Shown: positions 9,229 through 18,501, counted from the first letter of the stretch. The stretch is 64,000 bases of DNA from Leeuwenhoekiella sp. MAR_2009_132 (GCF_000687915.1 NZ_JHZY01000002.1:744001-808000); one strand, 5' to 3'. Numbers and translations: made by a program. Notes: a model not told the origin generated them from the letters alone.

Positions 9229-10314
9229 CTAGTCAAAATAACTGAAGCTTTGACCATCTTTAATTTTTAATACGCTTTCGTAAATCATTTTAATAACATT
9301 CTCAACATCATCACGATGTACCATTTCTACAGTAGTATGCATATATCTAAGCGGTAAGCTTATTAATGCAGAAGGTACGCCACCATTGCTGTAAGCAAAA
9401 GCATCTGTATCTGTACCTGTAGCACGACTGCAGGCAGATCGTTGAAAAGGTATATTTTTCTCTTCTGCTGTTTCTATAATTAAATCACGTAATTTTTGTT
9501 GAATTGCCGGTGCATATGAGATTACAGGACCATCACCTATAGCGGCGCGACCGTTTGTTTTCATCTCAATCATTGGGGTGGTTGTATCGTGGGTCACATC
9601 GGTTACGATAGCCACGTTAGGTTGAATGGTATGCGTGATCATTTCGGCGCCACGTAATCCTATTTCTTCCTGTACCGAGTTTACGATATACAGACCAAAA
9701 TCTAATTTCTTACTATTTTCTTTAAGCAAACGAGCAACTTCAGCAATCATAAAACCACCCATACGATTATCTAATGCACGACACACAAATTTATCGCCAT
9801 TAAGAATCGTGAATGTATCAGGATAGGTTATAACACAACCTACGTGTACACCAAGTTTCTCTACCTCTTCTTTGTTTTTGCAACCGGTGTCAATAAAAAT
9901 ATTATCAAGTTTTGGAGCTTTTTCATCACTCTTATCCCGCGTATGTATTGCCGGCCATCCAAAGACACCCTTTACGATACCATTTTTAGTGTGTATGTTA
10001 ACCAGTTTAGAGGGTGCTATTTGATGGTCACTTCCGCCGTTGCGTATTACATAAATTAAACCATCGTCTGTAATAAAGTTTACATACCAGGAAATCTCGT
10101 CTGCGTGACCTTCAATTACTACTTTGTATTTAGCGTCAGGATTTATTACACCTACTGCTGTACCGTAATTATCTGTGATAAAGGTATCGACATAAGGTTT
10201 TAGATAATTCATCCAGATTTTTTGACCTTCCCACTCATAACCTGTAGGAGCGGCGTTATTTAGGTAAGATTCTAGAAAATCAAGAGATTCTTTATTTAAA
10301 ATGCTTTTTGACAT
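9229..10314 (-). CDS. M42 family metallopeptidase (glutamyl aminopeptidase / endoglucanase-M-like)
   Basis: 361 residues. M42 enzymes are cytosolic di-zinc or cobalt aminopeptidases, usually forming dodecameric tetrahedral shells and trimming short peptides. Metal ligands and catalytic residues are visible in order: EGHADEISW (first His and Asp), RALDNRMGG (bridging Asp), SVQEEIGLRGA (catalytic Glu pair), VTDVTHD (Asp ligand) and RYMHTTVEMVHRDD (last His). Length matches the family. No signal peptide. The gene is monocistronic, with a strong terminator after it. Confidence 0.93.
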   Translation of the reverse strand: MSKSILNKESLDFLESYLNNAAPTGYEWEGQKIWMNYLKPYVDTFITDNYGTAVGVINPDAKYKVVIEGHADEISWYVNFITDDGLIYVIRNGGSDHQIAPSKLVNIHTKNGIVKGVFGWPAIHTRDKSDEKAPKLDNIFIDTGCKNKEEVEKLGVHVGCVITYPDTFTILNGDKFVCRALDNRMGGFMIAEVARLLKENSKKLDFGLYIVNSVQEEIGLRGAEMITHTIQPNVAIVTDVTHDTTTPMIEMKTNGRAAIGDGPVISYAPAIQQKLRDLIIETAEEKNIPFQRSACSRATGTDTDAFAYSNGGVPSALISLPLRYMHTTVEMVHRDDVENVIKMIYESVLKIKDGQSFSYFD

Positions 10315-10423
10315 AATTTCAATTTTCTACGAAAGTAAGAATATTAATAGCAATTTCGCAACGCAATCTGAACGATTGCGTACTTTTGGAACAGTTTTCG
10401 CTCTATAAAATGAAAAATAAAAT

Positions 10424-11122
10424 TTGAATAAATTAGTCATCCTACTTACACTCATTTTGAGTGGTACGTTATTAGCACAAACTACAGAAGAACCAACTAC
10501 CGAGACAGATACCTCAAATGTTGAATTCTATATTGTAGAAGGCGACAGTATTGCCCGAAAAGCTATTTTTTTAGATGATGTAATTGTTTTAGGTAAGGTA
10601 AAATTTAGTGATAATGAAGCACGACGCCGATATCTTATTTTACGCAGAAAAACCCGTAAAGTATGGCCGTATGCAAAATTGGCAGGAGAGCGTCTTGTTG
10701 AATTAAATCAACGGCTCGATTCTATGAAATCTAAGCGGGCTAAGAAAAAATACACAAAAATCATACAGCGCTATGTAGAAGACGAATTTGGTGCACAGCT
10801 CAAAAAACTTACCAGAACCGAAGGTCAGATCTTAGTAAAACTGATGTATCGTCAAACGGGTTCAACCACTTTTGAATTAATTAAAGATTACCGCAGTGGA
10901 TTAAAGGCTTTTTTCTTAAATACTACGGCTAGTTTTTTTGATATTTCTCTCAAAGAAATTTATGATCCTAAGAGTGTGCAGGAAGATTATCTAATTGAAG
11001 ATATTCTACAGCGTTCTTTTCAGGCAAAAGTGCTGGAGCCTCAAGATCCTGCCATTGATATAAATTTTCTTGAACTTAAAAATAAATGGATTAAACCGAA
11101 ACCTACTCAAGGAATAAAGTAG
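10424..11122 (+). CDS. DUF4294 domain protein, exported
   Basis: 232 residues beginning with a signal peptide (MNKLVILLTLILSGTLLAQ). The rest matches the DUF4294 pattern common in Bacteroidota: the core KFSDNEARRRYLILRRKTRK, then KVWPYAKLAGERL and GQILVKLMYRQTGSTTFELI. Function is unknown; probably periplasmic. The start is TTG: the in-frame codon two upstream is a stop, and the nearest ATG (10410) is in another frame and reads only MKNKI before a stop that overlaps the TTG. A 46-residue membrane protein follows 5 nt later and is probably co-transcribed. Confidence 0.85.
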   Translation: MNKLVILLTLILSGTLLAQTTEEPTTETDTSNVEFYIVEGDSIARKAIFLDDVIVLGKVKFSDNEARRRYLILRRKTRKVWPYAKLAGERLVELNQRLDSMKSKRAKKKYTKIIQRYVEDEFGAQLKKLTRTEGQILVKLMYRQTGSTTFELIKDYRSGLKAFFLNTTASFFDISLKEIYDPKSVQEDYLIEDILQRSFQAKVLEPQDPAIDINFLELKNKWIKPKPTQGIK

Positions 11123-11127
11123 TCATT

Positions 11128-11268
11128 ATGAAATTCAAAAATTACAATTGGATTTATGTGATCGCTGCGCTTATTACACTCATAGGTTTAATAACTGGTA
11201 AATATTTCTTTCTGTTTTTTGCTATTCCTTTCGGTTTTTCAATATTCAAAAGAAATAAGAACAAGTAA
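11128..11268 (+). CDS. Small membrane protein, 46 aa
   Basis: Translates as MKFKNYNWIYVIAALITLIG with a further LITGKYFFLFFAIPFGFSIF and a basic tail KRNKNK. Two short hydrophobic segments or one long hairpin, positively charged C-terminus. It starts 5 nt after the DUF4294 stop in the same direction. No family was recognised. Support comes from the spacing and the clean membrane-protein composition. Confidence 0.6.
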   Translation: MKFKNYNWIYVIAALITLIGLITGKYFFLFFAIPFGFSIFKRNKNK

Positions 11269-11304
11269 AAGTGTATTTTGAAATATTCTGTTTAAAAAAA
11301 TAGA

Positions 11305-11312
11305 TACCTTTG
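11305..11312 (+). promoter_or_regulatory. Predicted -7 promoter box of the pyrR-pyrB operon
   Basis: TACCTTTG matches TAnnTTTG, 27 nt before the pyrR ATG at 11340. The only upstream TTTG (11277-11280) is 24 nt away, a little far for a -33 box. Confidence 0.5.
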
Positions 11313-11339
11313 CTAACCAAAACAAGCGCAACTCCCACT

Positions 11340-11879
11340 ATGAGTCAGAAAGTCTTACTTAATGCAAAAGAAGTAAATATTATATTGAATAGACTGGCTT
11401 GTCAACTCATTGAAAATCACAGAGACTTTAAAAATACGGTTCTTATAGGCATACAGCCTAGAGGGGTTTATGTTGCAGAACGTATTAAAAAACTGTTGGA
11501 AGAAGACTATAAGATTGAAAACATAAAAATGGGATATCTTGATATCACCTTTTTTAGAGATGATTTTAGACGCGGAGACAAACCACTCGAAGCAAATAAG
11601 ACAAAAATTGGGTTTGTTGTAGAAGACAAGAATGTTGTTTTTATAGACGATGTTTTATACACCGGCCGAAGCATAAATGCTGCTCTCACAGCGGTTCAAA
11701 GCTTTGGGAGACCACGTGAAGTAGAATTGCTTACCCTTATAGACCGCCGTTTTAGCAGACATTTACCTATACAACCTAATTATAGAGGTAGGCAGGTAGA
11801 TGCAATTAATGCTGAAAAAGTAAAAGTGAGCTGGGTAGAAAATGGTGGTGAAGACAGTGTTTATTTAATTGAAGAATAA
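11340..11879 (+). CDS. pyrR: PyrR-type bifunctional uracil phosphoribosyltransferase / pyrimidine regulator
   Basis: 179 residues from the ATG (MSQKVLLNAKEVNIILNRLA), the usual PyrR length; a TTG 30 nt upstream is less likely because it overlaps the -7 box. The PRPP-binding loop VVFIDDVLYTGRSINAAL is intact, as are RGVYVAERI and LIDRRFSRHLPIQP. In Firmicutes PyrR binds pyr mRNA and attenuates transcription; here it heads pyrB, but I see no obvious pyr attenuator hairpin set, so regulation in this lineage is unproven. Cytoplasmic. The next gene, pyrB, starts 39 nt later. Confidence 0.93.
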   Translation: MSQKVLLNAKEVNIILNRLACQLIENHRDFKNTVLIGIQPRGVYVAERIKKLLEEDYKIENIKMGYLDITFFRDDFRRGDKPLEANKTKIGFVVEDKNVVFIDDVLYTGRSINAALTAVQSFGRPREVELLTLIDRRFSRHLPIQPNYRGRQVDAINAEKVKVSWVENGGEDSVYLIEE

Positions 11880-11918
11880 AGTTAACGGGAATAACAATCG
11901 CACAAATTAAAGTAGCAA

Positions 11919-12851
11919 ATGAGCGAGTTAAGTGTAGATCACTTATTGGGGATTAAGTATATAACAAAAAAGGATATCAATCTTATTTTTGAAACGGCTG
12001 ATCATTTTAAAGAAATCATTAACCGTCCTATTAAAAAAGTTCCTTCCCTTCGAGATATTACCATTGCCAATTTATTTTTTGAAAACAGTACCCGTACAAA
12101 ACTTTCTTTTGAACTGGCGGAGAAGCGTTTAAGTGCAGATGTTATCAATTTTTCTGCAGGTGCATCTTCAGTAAAAAAGGGAGAAACACTTATAGATACG
12201 GTTAATAACATTTTATCTATGAAAGTAGATATGGTTGTTATGCGTCATCCCAATCCCGGTGCCGGCGTTTTTCTTTCAAAAAATATTAAAGCAAGTATTG
12301 TGAACGCCGGTGACGGTGCTCACGAGCATCCTACACAAGCATTATTAGATAGTTATTCTATTCTTAAAAAATTAGGAGATGTAGGTGGTAAGAAAGTTGT
12401 TATCGTAGGAGATATACTGCACAGTAGAGTAGCGCTTTCAAACATATTTGCATTAAAACTCTTAGGTGCCGAAGTAAAAGTTTGTGGCCCTAAAACTTTA
12501 ATGCCAAAATATATTGAATCTTTAGGTGTGGGGGTAGAGCTTAATCTTAGAAAAGCTTTAGAATGGTGCGATGTTGCTAATATGTTACGCGTGCAAAATG
12601 AACGTATGGATATTAGTTATTTCCCGTCTACACGAGAATATACACAACAATATGGGCTTGATAAAGAACTCTTAGATTCTTTAAATAAAGAAATAGTGAT
12701 TATGCACCCTGGACCTATAAATAGAGGTGTAGAAATAACAAGTGATGTGGCAGACAGTGGCCAGTCTATAATTTTAAATCAGGTTGAAAACGGTGTAGCA
12801 ATACGTATGGCTGTGATTTATCTTTTGGCTTCAAAAATTAAAAAGCAATGA
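11919..12851 (+). CDS. pyrB: Aspartate carbamoyltransferase catalytic subunit
   Basis: 310 residues. It makes N-carbamoyl-aspartate from carbamoyl phosphate and aspartate, the first committed step of pyrimidine synthesis. The carbamoyl-phosphate site FFENSTRTKLSFELA is complete, as are VVMRHPNPGAG, NAGDGAHEHPTQALLD and MHPGPINRGVEI. Length fits the catalytic chain; no regulatory chain (pyrI) is nearby. It sits between pyrR and a small STAS-like protein, overlapping the latter by ATGA. Confidence 0.96.
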   Translation: MSELSVDHLLGIKYITKKDINLIFETADHFKEIINRPIKKVPSLRDITIANLFFENSTRTKLSFELAEKRLSADVINFSAGASSVKKGETLIDTVNNILSMKVDMVVMRHPNPGAGVFLSKNIKASIVNAGDGAHEHPTQALLDSYSILKKLGDVGGKKVVIVGDILHSRVALSNIFALKLLGAEVKVCGPKTLMPKYIESLGVGVELNLRKALEWCDVANMLRVQNERMDISYFPSTREYTQQYGLDKELLDSLNKEIVIMHPGPINRGVEITSDVADSGQSIILNQVENGVAIRMAVIYLLASKIKKQ

Positions 12852-13183
12852 TTATAACACAAAATGACACTTTTACCATACTCGAGGATGAAGAAGATGG
12901 TGTAAAGGATTTTGCTTCCTTTTTAGAATTTATCATTCCTAAAGCGTATTCAGATGTAAATCTTGTTATAGATCTACTTAAATATGAGAATATTACCTTA
13001 GATGAGCTTTTGAGTTTTCTACATATTTCAAATACCCAGCGTGCTGCTCACAAGTCATTTGTGTTAGTTAATAAAGTTCCGCAGATAGATAGAGTACCCG
13101 AAGAATTAATGGTTGTGCCTACACTAGAAGAGGCAAAAGACGTGATAGATCTTGAAGAAATTCAACGCGATCTGGGGTTCTAA
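12848..13183 (+). CDS. Small conserved protein, STAS-like, coupled to pyrB
   Basis: 111 acidic residues (ILEDEEDGVKDFASFLEFII; AHKSFVLVNKVPQIDRVPEE; TLEEAKDVIDLEEIQRDLGF). The alternating beta-alpha pattern and C-terminal TLEEAKDVI resemble STAS or SpoIIAA-like small domains; such proteins sit beside rnz in many flavobacteria. It begins at an ATG overlapping the pyrB stop (ATGA), implying translational coupling, and is followed by rnz 175 nt later. No catalytic residues were recognised. Function unknown. Confidence 0.7.
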   Translation: MIITQNDTFTILEDEEDGVKDFASFLEFIIPKAYSDVNLVIDLLKYENITLDELLSFLHISNTQRAAHKSFVLVNKVPQIDRVPEELMVVPTLEEAKDVIDLEEIQRDLGF

Positions 13184-13219
13184 ATCATAAGCTTATTTTA
13201 GGTAAAGCATTCTTTTTTT

Positions 13220-13257
13220 GCTTAATTAAGCTTAACTTAACGACTTTATGCGTTAAG
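13220..13257. repeat. Palindrome cluster between the pyr operon and rnz
   Basis: A perfect 12-bp palindrome GCTTAATTAAGC (13220-13231) is followed by CTTAACG...CGTTAAG (13236-13242 / 13251-13257). There is no clear T-tract after the stems. They could end the pyr operon or mark an operator; no assignment is made. Confidence 0.45.
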
Positions 13258-13358
13258 ATGTTTTATCTACGCATTTAATCTTTTTGTTATGCAGTATAAA
13301 GTTGATTTCTAACCGATTTTAAACTGTTTACGTTTAAATAATTTGTTAGCAAAATTTA

Positions 13359-14285
13359 ATGAAGCTTACTATACTCGGTTGCTATGCAGCCACGCCACGT
13401 ACATTTACAAATCCTACTTCTCAAGTATTACAAATAAAAAACCACCTTTTTCTTATTGACTGCGGAGAAGGAACTCAGGTTGAGCTTAGAAGAAATAAAG
13501 TTAAGTTTTCAAAAATCAAGCATATTTTTATTTCGCATTTGCATGGGGATCATTTCTTTGGTCTAGTAGGGTTAATATCTACCTTTCGATTGCTTAATAG
13601 AGAAGGAGAACTGCACGTTTACGGTCCCAAAGGGATCAAACAAGCAATTACGCTTCAGTTAAAATTGTCTAATAGCTGGACAAATTATCCGCTATACTTT
13701 CACGAGTTAGAATCTAAAGAACCGCAAATCCTGTTTGAAGACGATAAAGTTTCCGTAGAAACCATTCCTTTAAAACATCGCATTTATACTAATGGATTTT
13801 TATTTAAAGAGAAAGAAGGAGAGCGTAAACTGAATATGAGCGCTGTTCTTAAAAAAGAGATTGACGTATTATATTATAAAAAAATTAAGTCTGGTAAAGA
13901 CATGTTGCTCGATGATGGTACGCTCATACCTAACGAAGAATTAACGTTTGATCCAGACCCGCCAAGAAGTTATGCATTTTGCAGTGATACGGTTTATAAA
14001 CCAGATAATTTACCACAATTACAGGGAGTCACGTATATGTATCATGAATCTACGTTTCTAGAGGCTCATGCCAAGTTAGCGGAACCTACCGGCCATTCTA
14101 CAGCTCGACAAGCAGGCCTTATGGCTAAACAGGCAAATGTTGAATTTCTTATTCTAGGACATTACAGTACTCGTTACCCAGATCTTACACTTTTTGCAAA
14201 CGAAGCTAAACTTGAGTTCGAGAATGTACTTACGGCAGATGATGGTAAAGTGTTTGACTTTGATGAATTATCAAGTGCAAATTAG
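13359..14285 (+). CDS. rnz: Ribonuclease Z (tRNA 3'-processing endonuclease)
   Basis: 308 residues, normal for the short-form enzyme. It cleaves the 3' trailer from tRNA precursors and belongs to the metallo-beta-lactamase fold. The zinc motif is seen as FISHLHGDHFFGL (about residues 59-71), with the later ligands in LKHRIYTNG, FCSDTVYKPD and LILGHYSTRYPD; LAEPTGHSTARQAG is the typical HEAT/HST loop near the active site. Dimeric and cytosolic in the family. It follows the small STAS-like protein and precedes pdxH, all on the plus strand. Confidence 0.94.
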   Translation: MKLTILGCYAATPRTFTNPTSQVLQIKNHLFLIDCGEGTQVELRRNKVKFSKIKHIFISHLHGDHFFGLVGLISTFRLLNREGELHVYGPKGIKQAITLQLKLSNSWTNYPLYFHELESKEPQILFEDDKVSVETIPLKHRIYTNGFLFKEKEGERKLNMSAVLKKEIDVLYYKKIKSGKDMLLDDGTLIPNEELTFDPDPPRSYAFCSDTVYKPDNLPQLQGVTYMYHESTFLEAHAKLAEPTGHSTARQAGLMAKQANVEFLILGHYSTRYPDLTLFANEAKLEFENVLTADDGKVFDFDELSSAN

Positions 14286-14373
14286 TTTTGACTTTAATTT
14301 AAATAAATGTAAAAGATAGTAATGGGCTTTTTACAGTATTAATCATTAGCGTAAATTGCTCTAAAATCTCAAT

Positions 14374-15018
14374 ATGGCACACGATTTAAGTGATTATAGA
14401 AAATCTTACGATAAGAATGCATTAACGATTGAACAAAGTGATGCTAATCCTTTCAGTCAATTTAAAATGTGGTTTGAAGAAGTAGAAGATGCTGCTGGTG
14501 TTGATGAAGTTAATGCAATGACAGTAGCAACTGTAGGAAGCGATGGCTTTCCTAAAAGTCGTATTGTTCTTTTAAAAAGCTATGATGAAAATGGCTTTGT
14601 ATTTTATACAAATTATGAGAGTGAAAAGGGTAGGGCTTTAGCTGATAATCCGCACGTATGTATATCTTTTTTCTGGCCTAATCTAGAGCGACAGGTTATC
14701 ATTAAGGGTATTGCAGAGCGTGTTTCAGAAGAAGTTTCTACGACTTATTTTCATTCAAGACCACGTGGTAGTCAACTTGGTGCGTGGACATCACCACAAA
14801 GCGATGTAATTGCAGACCGCAATTTTTTAGAAAATAGACTTGCCGATCTTGAGCAGAAATTTGAAAATAAAGAAATACCGAAACCAGATTATTGGGGAGG
14901 TTACTGTATTAAACCAGTATCATTTGAATTCTGGCAAGGCAGACCTAATCGTTTACACGATAGGTTGTTGTATACTCCGGGAAGGGTTCATTGGAAACTA
15001 GAACGACTTGCTCCTTAA
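14374..15018 (+). CDS. pdxH: Pyridoxamine/pyridoxine 5'-phosphate oxidase
   Basis: 214 residues. This FMN enzyme oxidises PNP or PMP to PLP, the cofactor used by the two class-III aminotransferases elsewhere in the window. Family motifs: AMTVATVGSDGFPKSRIVLL, FVFYTNYESEKGRALADNP, FFWPNLERQVIIKG, HSRPRGSQLGAW, and the C-terminal FWQGRPNRLHDR...WKLERLAP, which closes the PLP site. Full length. The ATG at 14374 gives the standard N-terminus. The next gene starts 12 nt after the stop. Confidence 0.96.
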   Translation: MAHDLSDYRKSYDKNALTIEQSDANPFSQFKMWFEEVEDAAGVDEVNAMTVATVGSDGFPKSRIVLLKSYDENGFVFYTNYESEKGRALADNPHVCISFFWPNLERQVIIKGIAERVSEEVSTTYFHSRPRGSQLGAWTSPQSDVIADRNFLENRLADLEQKFENKEIPKPDYWGGYCIKPVSFEFWQGRPNRLHDRLLYTPGRVHWKLERLAP

Positions 15019-15029
15019 TTTTACAGTTT

Positions 15030-15515
15030 ATGAAAACACTTTACCTGGTACGACACGCTAAATCATCCTGGGAGTTTAATCTTGAAGATCATTTACGTCC
15101 TTTAAATCAGCGTGGAATAGAAGATGCCACTAAGATGGGTGTTTTTATACGCGAGAAAATATCAATTCCTCAGCGCATTGTTAGTAGTGATGCGGTACGT
15201 GCAAAAAGTACGGCTATTTTATATCTTAAAGAATTAGGAATTCCTGAGGAGCGACTGGAGCTTGATGCTCGTTTATATGATTTTACGGGTAATAAACTAG
15301 ATACAGTAATCAAATCGTGTGATAATCGTATTGATCGTCTTATGATTTTTGGCCATAACAACGCCTTAACCTTTTGGGTAAATCAATATGGAAGTAAAAG
15401 CATAGATAATGTTTCAACCGCTGCATTTACAGCAATTACATTTGATGTTAATGACTGGAGTGCTATTAATAAAGGTGAAACTATTCTATATGTTAAACCT
15501 AAGCAACTTAATTAA
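15030..15515 (+). CDS. SixA-like histidine phosphatase
   Basis: 161 residues from the ATG giving MKTLYLVRHAKSSWEF; an ATG 39 nt further up would overlap pdxH and add residues not typical of the family. The phosphoglycerate-mutase-type RHG motif appears as LVRHAKSSW with its second histidine in MIFGHNNALTFW. SixA proteins dephosphorylate histidine phosphotransfer domains or small phospho-substrates. Its stop overlaps the ppk1 start by one base (TAATG), and ppx follows, so it is part of a polyphosphate cluster. The exact substrate is unknown. Confidence 0.88.
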   Translation: MKTLYLVRHAKSSWEFNLEDHLRPLNQRGIEDATKMGVFIREKISIPQRIVSSDAVRAKSTAILYLKELGIPEERLELDARLYDFTGNKLDTVIKSCDNRIDRLMIFGHNNALTFWVNQYGSKSIDNVSTAAFTAITFDVNDWSAINKGETILYVKPKQLN

Positions 15516-17599
15516 TGGATAATAAATTGAATACAACAACTTTAGTAGCAGACGAATCACGTTATATAAATAGGGAAATAAGTTGGTTGTCATTTAATGC
15601 TAGGGTATTGCAAGAGTCAGCAGATGAGACAGTGCCACTTATTGAGCGCCTGCGCTTTGTAGGGATTTTTTCTAACAATCTGGATGAGTTTTTTAAAGTA
15701 CGATATGCTACAGTTAAGCGAATTGTAGAAGCCGGTAAACGTGGCCGTAAAGCTTTAGGAGTATATGCTGCAGATGAACTTTTAGAAAAGATAACGCGTA
15801 TTGTAATTGAGCAGCAGGAAGAAAGTTTAAGTATAATAGATACCATACATTCTCGTCTTAAAGATCAGGGTATTTATATAATTAAAGAAAATGAGGTTCA
15901 CTATCCAGAGCATAGTGAATTTATTAAAACCTTTTTTATGGAAAAGGTAAGTCCTGCGCTAGTAACAATAATGCTTAATGAAGATATTGATTTACCGCGT
16001 ATTCAGGATTTAGAGGCATATCTCACGGTAACGATGAAAAATTCGGTTACCAAGAAAATACTCCATGCTTTAGTTGAAATACCAAGTGAATTAGACCGCT
16101 TTGTTGTGTTGCCCCAGGTAGATGGTATAGATTATATAATGATTTTAGATGATCTTATTCGGTACAACTTAGAATCTGTATTTAGCATTTTTGAATATGA
16201 TGAAATTTCTGCTCATATGATTAAAATTACTCGCGATGCAGAACTTGATTTAGAGTCAGACTTAGGTAAGAGTTTTATAGAGAAATTATCTAAAAGTGTA
16301 AAAGGAAGAGAAGATGCAGAACCCGTGCGTTTTGTGCACGATCAGGCGATTAATAAAGACACGTTAAATTTTCTGCTTGAAAAGTTAGGTATAGAAAATA
16401 CAGATAGTATTATTCCCGGTGGTCGTTACCATAATCGCAAAGATTATATGGGTTTTCCAAGTCTTGGACGTACAGATTTATTATACGCCACTCAAAAGCC
16501 ACTACCTATAACAAATATTAGCCTTAATGACAGTATGTTTAAAAAGGTTGCCGAAAAAGATTTTCTGCAATACACACCTTATCATACGTTTGCTTATGTA
16601 ATTAAATTTTTGCGTGAAGCTGCTTTAGACCCTAAAGTTAAAACCATAAAAATAACAATTTACCGTTTGGCTAAATTGAGTCACATTGCCAGTGCGTTAA
16701 TAAATGCAGCAAAAAATGGTAAAGATGTAACGGTACAAATAGAATTGCGAGCACGTTTTGATGAAGAAAGTAATATGCGCTATGCAAATCAAATGCAGGA
16801 TGAAGGTATTAAGCTCATTTTTGGCGTTCCGGGATTAAAAGTACACAGTAAAGTATGTGTGATTGAGCGTCTTGAGGCAGGTAGACTGAAACGTTATGGC
16901 TTTATAAGCACGGGTAACTTTAACGGCAAAACGGCTAAGATATATACAGATTATACACTATTTACTGCAAACAAACAGATTTTAAAAGATCTCATAAAAC
17001 TGTTTAATTTCTTCGATACAAATTACATTGTAAATACCTATCAGCATTTAATAATTTCTCCGCATTACGCAAAAAATACATTTTTTAGATTAATTGATAA
17101 CGAAATCAAGAAAGTAAAAAGTGGTAAAAAGGGATATATAAGACTTAAATTAAATAGTATTTCTAACTATTCCATCATAGATAAATTATACGCTGCAAGT
17201 GAGGCAGGAGTAAAGATAGATATGATTATAAGAGGTGTTTGCTGCTTAATTCCCGGAGTTAAGGGAATGAGTGAAAACATTAATCTTATTAGCATTGTAG
17301 ATAAATTTTTAGAACATCCTCGAGTATTAATTTTTGGGGAAGAAGGTGAAGAAAAAGTTTATATATCATCTTCAGACTGGATGACGCGTAATCTTGATAA
17401 TAGGGTAGAAGTCACCTGTCCTATTTACGATGCAGATGTGAAGAAAGAGATTATAGAGACCTATTCAATTTGTTGGAATGATAATGTAAAAGCTCGAGAG
17501 ATTACAGCATTACAAAATAATGCGTATCGCAAAAATGATGAAGCTCCCTTACGGTCTCAATTTGCTACATACGATTACTACTTAAATAAATTAAACTAA
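15515..17599 (+). CDS. ppk1: Polyphosphate kinase 1
   Basis: 694 residues. It polymerises the gamma-phosphate of ATP into polyphosphate through a phosphohistidine. The N-terminal domain begins YINREISWLSFNARVLQES and FVGIFSNNLDEFF. The PLD-like C-terminal catalytic domains show LRARFDEESNMRYANQM, GLKVHSKVCVIER (the catalytic His) and YGFISTGNFNGKTAKIYTD, then SSDWMTRNLDNRVEV. Full length. Placed between the SixA-like phosphatase (1-nt overlap) and ppx (2-nt gap), forming a synthesis/degradation operon. Confidence 0.97.
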   Translation: MDNKLNTTTLVADESRYINREISWLSFNARVLQESADETVPLIERLRFVGIFSNNLDEFFKVRYATVKRIVEAGKRGRKALGVYAADELLEKITRIVIEQQEESLSIIDTIHSRLKDQGIYIIKENEVHYPEHSEFIKTFFMEKVSPALVTIMLNEDIDLPRIQDLEAYLTVTMKNSVTKKILHALVEIPSELDRFVVLPQVDGIDYIMILDDLIRYNLESVFSIFEYDEISAHMIKITRDAELDLESDLGKSFIEKLSKSVKGREDAEPVRFVHDQAINKDTLNFLLEKLGIENTDSIIPGGRYHNRKDYMGFPSLGRTDLLYATQKPLPITNISLNDSMFKKVAEKDFLQYTPYHTFAYVIKFLREAALDPKVKTIKITIYRLAKLSHIASALINAAKNGKDVTVQIELRARFDEESNMRYANQMQDEGIKLIFGVPGLKVHSKVCVIERLEAGRLKRYGFISTGNFNGKTAKIYTDYTLFTANKQILKDLIKLFNFFDTNYIVNTYQHLIISPHYAKNTFFRLIDNEIKKVKSGKKGYIRLKLNSISNYSIIDKLYAASEAGVKIDMIIRGVCCLIPGVKGMSENINLISIVDKFLEHPRVLIFGEEGEEKVYISSSDWMTRNLDNRVEVTCPIYDADVKKEIIETYSICWNDNVKAREITALQNNAYRKNDEAPLRSQFATYDYYLNKLN

Positions 17600-17601
17600 T
17601 T

Positions 17602-18501
17602 ATGATTCAGTTTAAAAAATATGGGGCTATAGATATTGGGTCTAATGCTATTCGTTTATTAGTAGCAAATGTGATTGAAATAGAAGGCCGTGAACCCCTG
17701 TTTCGCAAAAGTTCATTGGTGCGCGTACCTATTCGTTTGGGTGCAGATGTATTTAAAACCAAGCGCATTTCTGAAGAAAACATCGAGCGTATGTCTGATA
17801 CGATGCAAGCTTTTAAACTTTTAATGCGTTCTCATAAAGTAGTTGATTATAAAGCCTGTGCTACCTCTGCAATGCGTGAAGCTGAAAATGGAGAAGATGT
17901 TGTTAAGCAAATATTTAAAAAAACCGGCGTAAAAATTAATATTATAGATGGCAATGATGAAGCTGCAATTATCGCAAATACAGACTTACAATCATTAATC
18001 TCTACAGATAGGTCATATCTGTATGTAGACGTGGGTGGTGGTAGTACCGAGTTTACATTATACAGCAATAAAGAAGTAGTTGCCTCAAAATCATTTAAAT
18101 TAGGTACTGTACGGCTGTTAGAAGGATTAGTAGGGCATACTGTTTGGGAAGATGTAGAAACCTGGATTAAAGAAGTTACAAAAGGATACACCAAAATAGA
18201 TTTAATAGGTTCTGGCGGAAATATTAATAAAATCTTTAAACTAAGTGGTAAGAAAGATGGTAAGCCTTTAACCTATTTCTACATGGTGAGTTTTTACGAA
18301 TTTTTACAATCCTATAACTATGAAGAACGCATTACTGAATTAGGGTTGAATATAGATAGAGCCGATGTTATTATACCGGCCACCCGTATTTATTTATCAG
18401 CAATGAAGTGGAGTAGGTCAAAAAATATACACGTTCCTAAAATAGGGCTGTCAGATGGCATCATAAAATCACTGTATAACGATAAAAATCAAGTTGTTTA
18501 G
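17602..18501 (+). CDS. Ppx/GppA family exopolyphosphatase
   Basis: 299 residues. It is an actin-fold (ASKHA) phosphatase that hydrolyses terminal phosphates of polyphosphate or pppGpp. Motifs: GAIDIGSNAIRLLVANV (phosphate 1 loop), CATSAMREAENGEDVV, YVDVGGGSTEFTLYS (phosphate 2) and DLIGSGGNINKIF. It is the short form, lacking the C-terminal HD-like extension of E. coli Ppx. Directly follows ppk1, so it probably balances polyphosphate level; a role in (p)ppGpp turnover, possibly interplaying with SpoT at 43-45 kb, is inference. Confidence 0.93.
   Translation: MIQFKKYGAIDIGSNAIRLLVANVIEIEGREPLFRKSSLVRVPIRLGADVFKTKRISEENIERMSDTMQAFKLLMRSHKVVDYKACATSAMREAENGEDVVKQIFKKTGVKINIIDGNDEAAIIANTDLQSLISTDRSYLYVDVGGGSTEFTLYSNKEVVASKSFKLGTVRLLEGLVGHTVWEDVETWIKEVTKGYTKIDLIGSGGNINKIFKLSGKKDGKPLTYFYMVSFYEFLQSYNYEERITELGLNIDRADVIIPATRIYLSAMKWSRSKNIHVPKIGLSDGIIKSLYNDKNQVV

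Noticed and set aside
11268..11340. PyrR-dependent attenuator or riboswitch upstream of pyrR
   Set aside because: No anti-terminator/terminator hairpin pair or PyrR-binding loop could be drawn; only a promoter-like box is seen.
13184..13358. Intergenic palindromes as an intrinsic terminator
   Set aside because: Stems are short and no T-tract follows on the coding strand; kept only as a repeat.
16000..18501. ppk1-ppx-sixA cluster as a novel signalling island
   Set aside because: This gene order is usual in flavobacteria and all genes look intact and ordinary.
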